Shown here piece after piece: positions 15,518 to 18,518 of a DNA stretch of 18,518 nucleotides. A model generated the notes under the pieces. It saw only the letters and a list, made by a program, of their open reading frames with translations. It was not told the DNA's origin and searched no databases. Both the position numbers and the translations under genes were made by a program. Position 1 is the first letter of the stretch. Each line of letters opens with the position of its first letter. Source of the stretch: Firmicutes bacterium CAG:534 (lineage in GTDB: Bacteria > Bacillota > Clostridia > Lachnospirales > Lachnospiraceae); assembly GCA_000436115.1 (NCBI GenBank), contig FR894566.1, positions 57,638 to 76,155 on the forward strand, in the 5' to 3' direction.

Positions 15518-15553
15518 TGCCTTTTTCTTCCTGCCTTTTTCTTCCTGCCTTTT
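15518..15553 (-). repeat. 14-bp tandem repeat covering the ribosome-binding region
   Basis: On the plus strand the unit TGCCTTTTTCTTCC occurs twice head to tail (15518-15531 and 15532-15545), and a third, partial copy TGCCTTTT follows. On the coding (minus) strand each unit reads GGAAGAAAAAGGCA and contains an AGGAAG-like ribosome site, directly ahead of the GTG start of the first ABC subunit. Gain or loss of a unit would duplicate or move the ribosome site without touching the reading frame. Confidence 0.85.
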
Positions 15554-15574
15554 CTTTTTCCTGTTGTCAGCCGC

Positions 15575-16501
15575 TTAATTCAAGAAATTTTCTATGATTA
15601 CAGCTTCTGCTGCTTCCTCTTCAAGTCCAAAGGTATTTAGTTTGATCAGCTGCTCGCTGTTGATCCTTCCAATGGCCGCCTCGTGGATAATGGCTGCATC
15701 CACATGCTGGGCATCAATCTCCGGAATGGAACAGACCTTTGCATGATCCATAATAATGGAATCACACTGGATATGTGCATGACACGGGGCATTTCCGATC
15801 GCTCTGGGATGGAAGGTCTGATCCGAGCCATCCCTTGCAACGGATCTGGAGGTGACCTGTGCCGAGCTGCCCTCTCCGTTCATATAAATATCAATATTGG
15901 AAACCGCCGTCTGGTTATCATGGGTCATCAATTTTTCAATGACAAACAGCTTTGTATTCTTTCCCATATTCACATGTGTTTCTCTTTTGGTAGAGTCCAC
16001 TCCCTTGATCTGGGCGGTATCCAGCGTAAAAACAGAATCCTCTTCCATGATCACATCTGTCACAGGATTTAAGATCCTTGCTCCGGTTCCTTCTCCCTCT
16101 CCATAATGCTTTTCCTCATACCGGACATTTGCGCCCCTGCCTACATGGAAGGTATGGATCCCGTCATGTCTGCTGTCATTGCAGCCGCTGTTATGGATCC
16201 CGCAGCCTGCAACGATCGTGACAAGCGCTCCCTCTCCGATATAAAAATCATTATAAACAACGTCCGTCATACCGGATGTGGAGACCACTACTGGAATATG
16301 CACCTGCTCTCCCCTGGTTTCCCCGCTGATGTACACGTCAATTCCGGGCTTATCCTCTTTCCGCTTGATCTGGATATGCTCTGTACTTCCATGGCACAAA
16401 GAATACCCATTGTATCGTAAATTATATGCGCCTTCCTGCTTAAAGCCCTGTCCGTCGATCTGCTTTAAGACACCCTCTGTAATCTGATCCAGTTCTGCCA
16501 A
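15575..16501 (-). CDS. SufB/SufD-like iron-sulfur cluster assembly scaffold
   Basis: A 308-residue protein of the SufB/SufD beta-helix family, shorter than E. coli SufB (about 495) or SufD (about 423). The C-terminal core is typical: FHPRAIGNAPCHAHIQCDSIIMD, then IPEIDAQHVDAAIIHEAAIGRI and GLEEEAAEAVIIENFL. With the adjacent SufC it makes a minimal two-component scaffold, similar to the SMS (SmsCB) systems of anaerobes. The start is probably the TTG at 16499-16501: AGGA lies 8 nt upstream, after the sufC stop, and the product begins AELDQITEGVL. The longer frame beginning with GTG at 16549 has no ribosome site and a non-family N-terminus. Aligning IPEID with E. coli VPYIE puts alanine at the place of catalytic C405, with a cysteine three residues later; this alignment is by eye. 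Confidence 0.85.
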   Translation of the reverse strand: MAELDQITEGVLKQIDGQGFKQEGAYNLRYNGYSLCHGSTEHIQIKRKEDKPGIDVYISGETRGEQVHIPVVVSTSGMTDVVYNDFYIGEGALVTIVAGCGIHNSGCNDSRHDGIHTFHVGRGANVRYEEKHYGEGEGTGARILNPVTDVIMEEDSVFTLDTAQIKGVDSTKRETHVNMGKNTKLFVIEKLMTHDNQTAVSNIDIYMNGEGSSAQVTSRSVARDGSDQTFHPRAIGNAPCHAHIQCDSIIMDHAKVCSIPEIDAQHVDAAIIHEAAIGRINSEQLIKLNTFGLEEEAAEAVIIENFLN

Positions 16502-16517
16502 TTTTATCTTCCTTTCG

Positions 16518-17249
16518 TTACGCCTTGTGGCTTTGGTTCTGACAAACACAGCCTATGTCATTTCCTACAAGCTGTGGAAGCACCTCATCCCGTTCCCCGA
16601 CAGCAGCTATCTTTCCGTCCTTGATCACTATAATGCGGTCTGCCATCTGGATGATCCTTTCCTGGTGTGAGATCAGGATCAGGCTCTCTTTTTTCCCTGC
16701 ATGAAGCTCCTCAAAGCGTTCCACCAGCATTTGAAAGCTCCACAGGTCGATCCCTGCCTCAGGCTCATCAAAAATGCAAAGCTTATGCGGCTTTGCCAGA
16801 ACAGAAGCAATTTCCAGCCTCTTCATCTCTCCGCCGGAAAGGGTTCCATCCACTTCTCTGTTCAGGTATTCCCTTGCACATAGTCCCACGCCGCTTAACA
16901 GATCACAGCATTCCTTTTCCGGAAGCTCGCTGCCTGCTGCCAGGGACAGAAATCTTCTTACCGTCATTCCTTTAAACCTTGGAGGCTGCTGAAAGGCAAA
17001 CCCAATTCCTGCATTGGCTCTCTGCGCAATCGAATATTCTGTAATATCGGTGCCGTCCAGAAAAATCCTTCCGGCATCCAGCGGTTCAATTCCCATAAGA
17101 AGCTTGGCTACTGTGGATTTTCCGCCTCCGTTAGGCCCGGTAATCACCAGCATTTCACCGTCATTCACCGTAAAGCTGATGTTTTCTATGATACTTTTTT
17201 CCACGCCGTTATCCAGCGGATGGAAAACAAGGTCTTTTACTTCCAGCAT
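16518..17249 (-). CDS. sufC: Fe-S cluster assembly ATPase SufC
   Basis: A 243-residue ABC ATPase without membrane segments, the normal SufC size. Walker A GPNGGGKST (38-46), Q-loop FAFQQPPRFKGMTVRRFL (SufC-specific in character), signature LSGGEMKR (137-144), Walker B FDEPEAGIDLW with E162 and the H-loop H195 (ISHQ) are intact. SufC drives ATP-dependent rearrangement of the SufB(D) scaffold during Fe-S cluster assembly. The ATG at 17247-17249 follows AAGGAG. The SufB-like gene begins 16 nt after its TAA, and no sufD, sufS, sufU or sufE is present here, so sulfur must come from a desulfurase encoded elsewhere. The gap ahead of it carries a long inverted repeat and no clear promoter. Confidence 0.92.
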   Translation of the reverse strand: MLEVKDLVFHPLDNGVEKSIIENISFTVNDGEMLVITGPNGGGKSTVAKLLMGIEPLDAGRIFLDGTDITEYSIAQRANAGIGFAFQQPPRFKGMTVRRFLSLAAGSELPEKECCDLLSGVGLCAREYLNREVDGTLSGGEMKRLEIASVLAKPHKLCIFDEPEAGIDLWSFQMLVERFEELHAGKKESLILISHQERIIQMADRIIVIKDGKIAAVGERDEVLPQLVGNDIGCVCQNQSHKA

Positions 17250-17270
17250 TCTTTTATCTCCTTTTACCTG

Positions 17271-17371
17271 TAAACCTGCCAGTCAGCCTTAAAACAAAAA
17301 TACAGCGGTAAATTGTTGATCCCGCAGTGCTGCCCAGACATAATAGTGTTTTAAGGCTGCCTACAGGTTTA
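17271..17371. repeat. 101-bp interrupted inverted repeat in the degV-sufC gap
   Basis: TAAACCTG (17271-17278) and CAGCCTTAAAAC (17284-17295) on the left are mirrored by GTTTTAAGGCTG (17348-17359) and CAGGTTTA (17364-17371) on the right: 20 perfect pairs in two blocks, separated by a 5/4-nt internal loop. The 52-nt apical part contains a smaller possible stem GCGG/CCGC. Read in the minus direction it begins at the degV stop and ends 7 nt before the sufC ribosome site. No T run follows either arm, so it is not a plain intrinsic terminator. It could be a structured 5' leader, an RNA processing site or a small palindromic mobile repeat. Confidence 0.8.
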
Positions 17372-18253
17372 TTTCAGGTATTTTTCATATTCTTCCCTGG
17401 TATCATTCAGAAATACGATGCCCAGTATTCCAGGGCCTGTATGGGCTCCGATGGCACATCCGACCCGGGCCTCCAGAATGCCCTTTACATGATATCTCTC
17501 GCAAAGCTCCTGGATCAGATATTCATAGGCTTCCCTGTCCATTCCATAGCATACGCCTATTACCTGATCCTCCAGGTTTTTGCCTTTTTCGCCAACCATA
17601 TCCAGGATCCGCTTCTGGGCCTTTTTCCAGCCTCTTACTTTTTCTACGGCCTTTAAGGATCCGTTGTCATCCACAATAATGATGGGTTTAATGTCCAACA
17701 CAGTTCCTGCCAGAAAAGAAGTTCTTGAAAGCCTTCCCCCCTTAAACAGATAATCCAGTTCCACCACGGTAACTGCATGTTCCATATGTTCACAGAAGAA
17801 GTGAGCTGCTTCTATGAGCAGATCTTTGGGGGCTCCGTTTCTCTGCATACGCAGCAGATGCTCCACAACCAGTCCATAGCCTACAGATGCACATTTTGAG
17901 TCAATGATGGTAAGCTGAAAATCCGGATAATCCTCAAGCACTTCCTCATAAGCTAATTTTGCGGCATTATAGGTTCCTGCTATTCCTGTTGAAAAGCAGA
18001 TGTACAAAACCTCGTCTCCCCTTTGTGCAAAGGGAACAAAATGCTCATGGAACATATATTGGTTAATGTGATATGTCTTGATTTCCTTCCCGGATGCCTG
18101 GATCTCATAAAACTGATCAGGGAAAATCGTTTCCCCATCAAAGTAATCCTTCCCTTCGATCGTGACCGGCGTTGGCATAACGTGAAGGTCATATTCCTTT
18201 ATAATGCTTTCCGGGATATCGGATGCTGAATCTGTAATAATACAAAAAGCCAT
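17369..18253 (-). CDS. DegV family fatty-acid-binding protein (FakB-like)
   Basis: A 294-residue cytoplasmic protein of the usual DegV length. N-terminal CIITDSASDIP, the central FSTGIAGTYNAAKLA, GGRLSRTSFLAGT and C-terminal IGAHTGPGILGI are family signatures. Residues corresponding to the FakB carboxylate-binding set appear kept: T60, S88 and the histidine of AHTGPG. The common TSQPS motif is replaced by TYHIN, so the headgroup pocket may differ. FakB proteins present fatty acids to the kinase FakA; no fakA (DAK2-domain) gene is in the window. The ATG at 18251-18253 follows AAGGAG. The gene has an extended -10 promoter and lies upstream of sufC on the same strand. Its TAA stop lies inside the outer arm of the inverted repeat. 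Confidence 0.9.
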   Translation of the reverse strand: MAFCIITDSASDIPESIIKEYDLHVMPTPVTIEGKDYFDGETIFPDQFYEIQASGKEIKTYHINQYMFHEHFVPFAQRGDEVLYICFSTGIAGTYNAAKLAYEEVLEDYPDFQLTIIDSKCASVGYGLVVEHLLRMQRNGAPKDLLIEAAHFFCEHMEHAVTVVELDYLFKGGRLSRTSFLAGTVLDIKPIIIVDDNGSLKAVEKVRGWKKAQKRILDMVGEKGKNLEDQVIGVCYGMDREAYEYLIQELCERYHVKGILEARVGCAIGAHTGPGILGIVFLNDTREEYEKYLK

Positions 18254-18290
18254 TCTGCAAATTCTCCTTGTTTTCTCAAAAGTCCATATT

Positions 18291-18299
18291 ATTATACCA
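18291..18299 (-). promoter_or_regulatory. extended -10 promoter of degV
   Basis: The minus strand reads TGGTATAAT, a perfect -10 with the TG extension, about 38 nt before the degV ATG. No good -35 is found at 16-18 nt (only a T-rich stretch), which extended -10 promoters tolerate. The element overlaps the stop codon of the upstream thioesterase gene, so the two genes are packed end to promoter. Predicted initiation is near 18284. Confidence 0.65.
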
Positions 18300-18518
18300 C
18301 ATCATGCTCTGTGATAAAAAAGGTAAACTCTCCGCTGTCCAAAACAGTTCCCTGATCGTTTTTCAGCTTCACCTCATAAACTGCAAGATGCTTTCCCAGT
18401 CTTAACTGATCTGCTTCGCAGTAAACATACTCCGTATGATCTGCCGGAAGCATAAAGTTGAGGCTCCCTGAAACGGTTGTAACATAATGTCCTCCCAGAC
18501 AGGCAGCCGCTCCCGCCA
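18292..18518 (-). CDS. PaaI-like hotdog thioesterase (C-terminal part)
   Basis: About 75 codons of a minus-strand gene that begins beyond the right edge. The frame reads ...CLGGHYVTTVSGSLNFMLPAD, then VYCEADQLRLGKHLAVYEVKL and GEFTFFIT near the end. This alternation, with the VSGSLNF strand and the closing F-T-F-F-I strand, is the second half of the PaaI / 4HBT hotdog fold. Such enzymes hydrolyse acyl-CoA thioesters, often of aromatic or medium-chain acids. The N-terminal half, with the usual HG.. and catalytic aspartate or asparagine, is outside, so activity and substrate cannot be judged. The TAA stop at 18292-18294 lies in the degV promoter. Confidence 0.75.
   Translation of the reverse strand, partial: AGAAACLGGHYVTTVSGSLNFMLPADHTEYVYCEADQLRLGKHLAVYEVKLKNDQGTVLDSGEFTFFITEHDVV

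Overview
The window looks like a stretch of chromosome from a low-to-mid-GC Gram-positive anaerobe, most likely a Lachnospiraceae-type member of the Clostridia. The basis is family content and signals, not a database match: a Firmicutes-type long GalT, a LacL/LacM split beta-galactosidase, a DegV protein, a two-gene SufC/SufB-like iron-sulfur set, strong AGGAGG-type ribosome sites, GTG and TTG starts, and tRNA genes without encoded CCA. No transposase, integrase, phage gene or CRISPR array is visible.

Left part (1-2545): the 3' end of a DUF885-type zinc peptidase-like protein (+), a small membrane-anchored Mrr-type endonuclease-domain protein (-), and an AEC-family carrier (+) with a near-consensus promoter. 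Gene ends are tightly packed: the DUF885 and Mrr stops are 2 nt apart, and the AEC and lacM stops overlap by 4 bp.

Lactose/galactose block (2542-9768, all on the minus strand): an AraC-type regulator, then galK, galT, a lone SpmB-like membrane protein, lacL and lacM. LacLM would cleave lactose or other beta-galactosides. GalK phosphorylates the galactose, and GalT exchanges galactose-1-phosphate with UDP-glucose. The promoter ahead of galK has a perfect -10 and no recognisable -35, which fits an activator-dependent promoter. No galE and no sugar transporter are present.

Middle part (9769-12020, plus strand): a lipoprotein of unknown function, a tRNA-Phe/tRNA-Gly pair with its own promoter, a set of short hairpins ending in an intrinsic terminator, and a cytoplasmic SGNH/CE2-like esterase. 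The esterase has no obvious promoter of its own. A bidirectional terminator separates it from the convergent ABC genes.

Right part (12019-18518, minus strand; transcription order is from high to low coordinates): the C-terminal part of a PaaI-like hotdog thioesterase, degV with an extended -10 promoter, a long interrupted inverted repeat in the degV-sufC gap, sufC, a sufB/D-like scaffold gene started by TTG, and two half-transporters forming a heterodimeric ABC exporter with one degenerate ATP site. A duplicated 14-bp repeat carries the ribosome-binding region of the first ABC gene.

Most of the window is ordinary housekeeping and sugar-catabolism content. The least explained items are the SpmB homologue inside the lactose/Leloir operon, the degV-sufC inverted repeat, the attenuator-like hairpins after the tRNAs, and the membrane-tethered Mrr protein.
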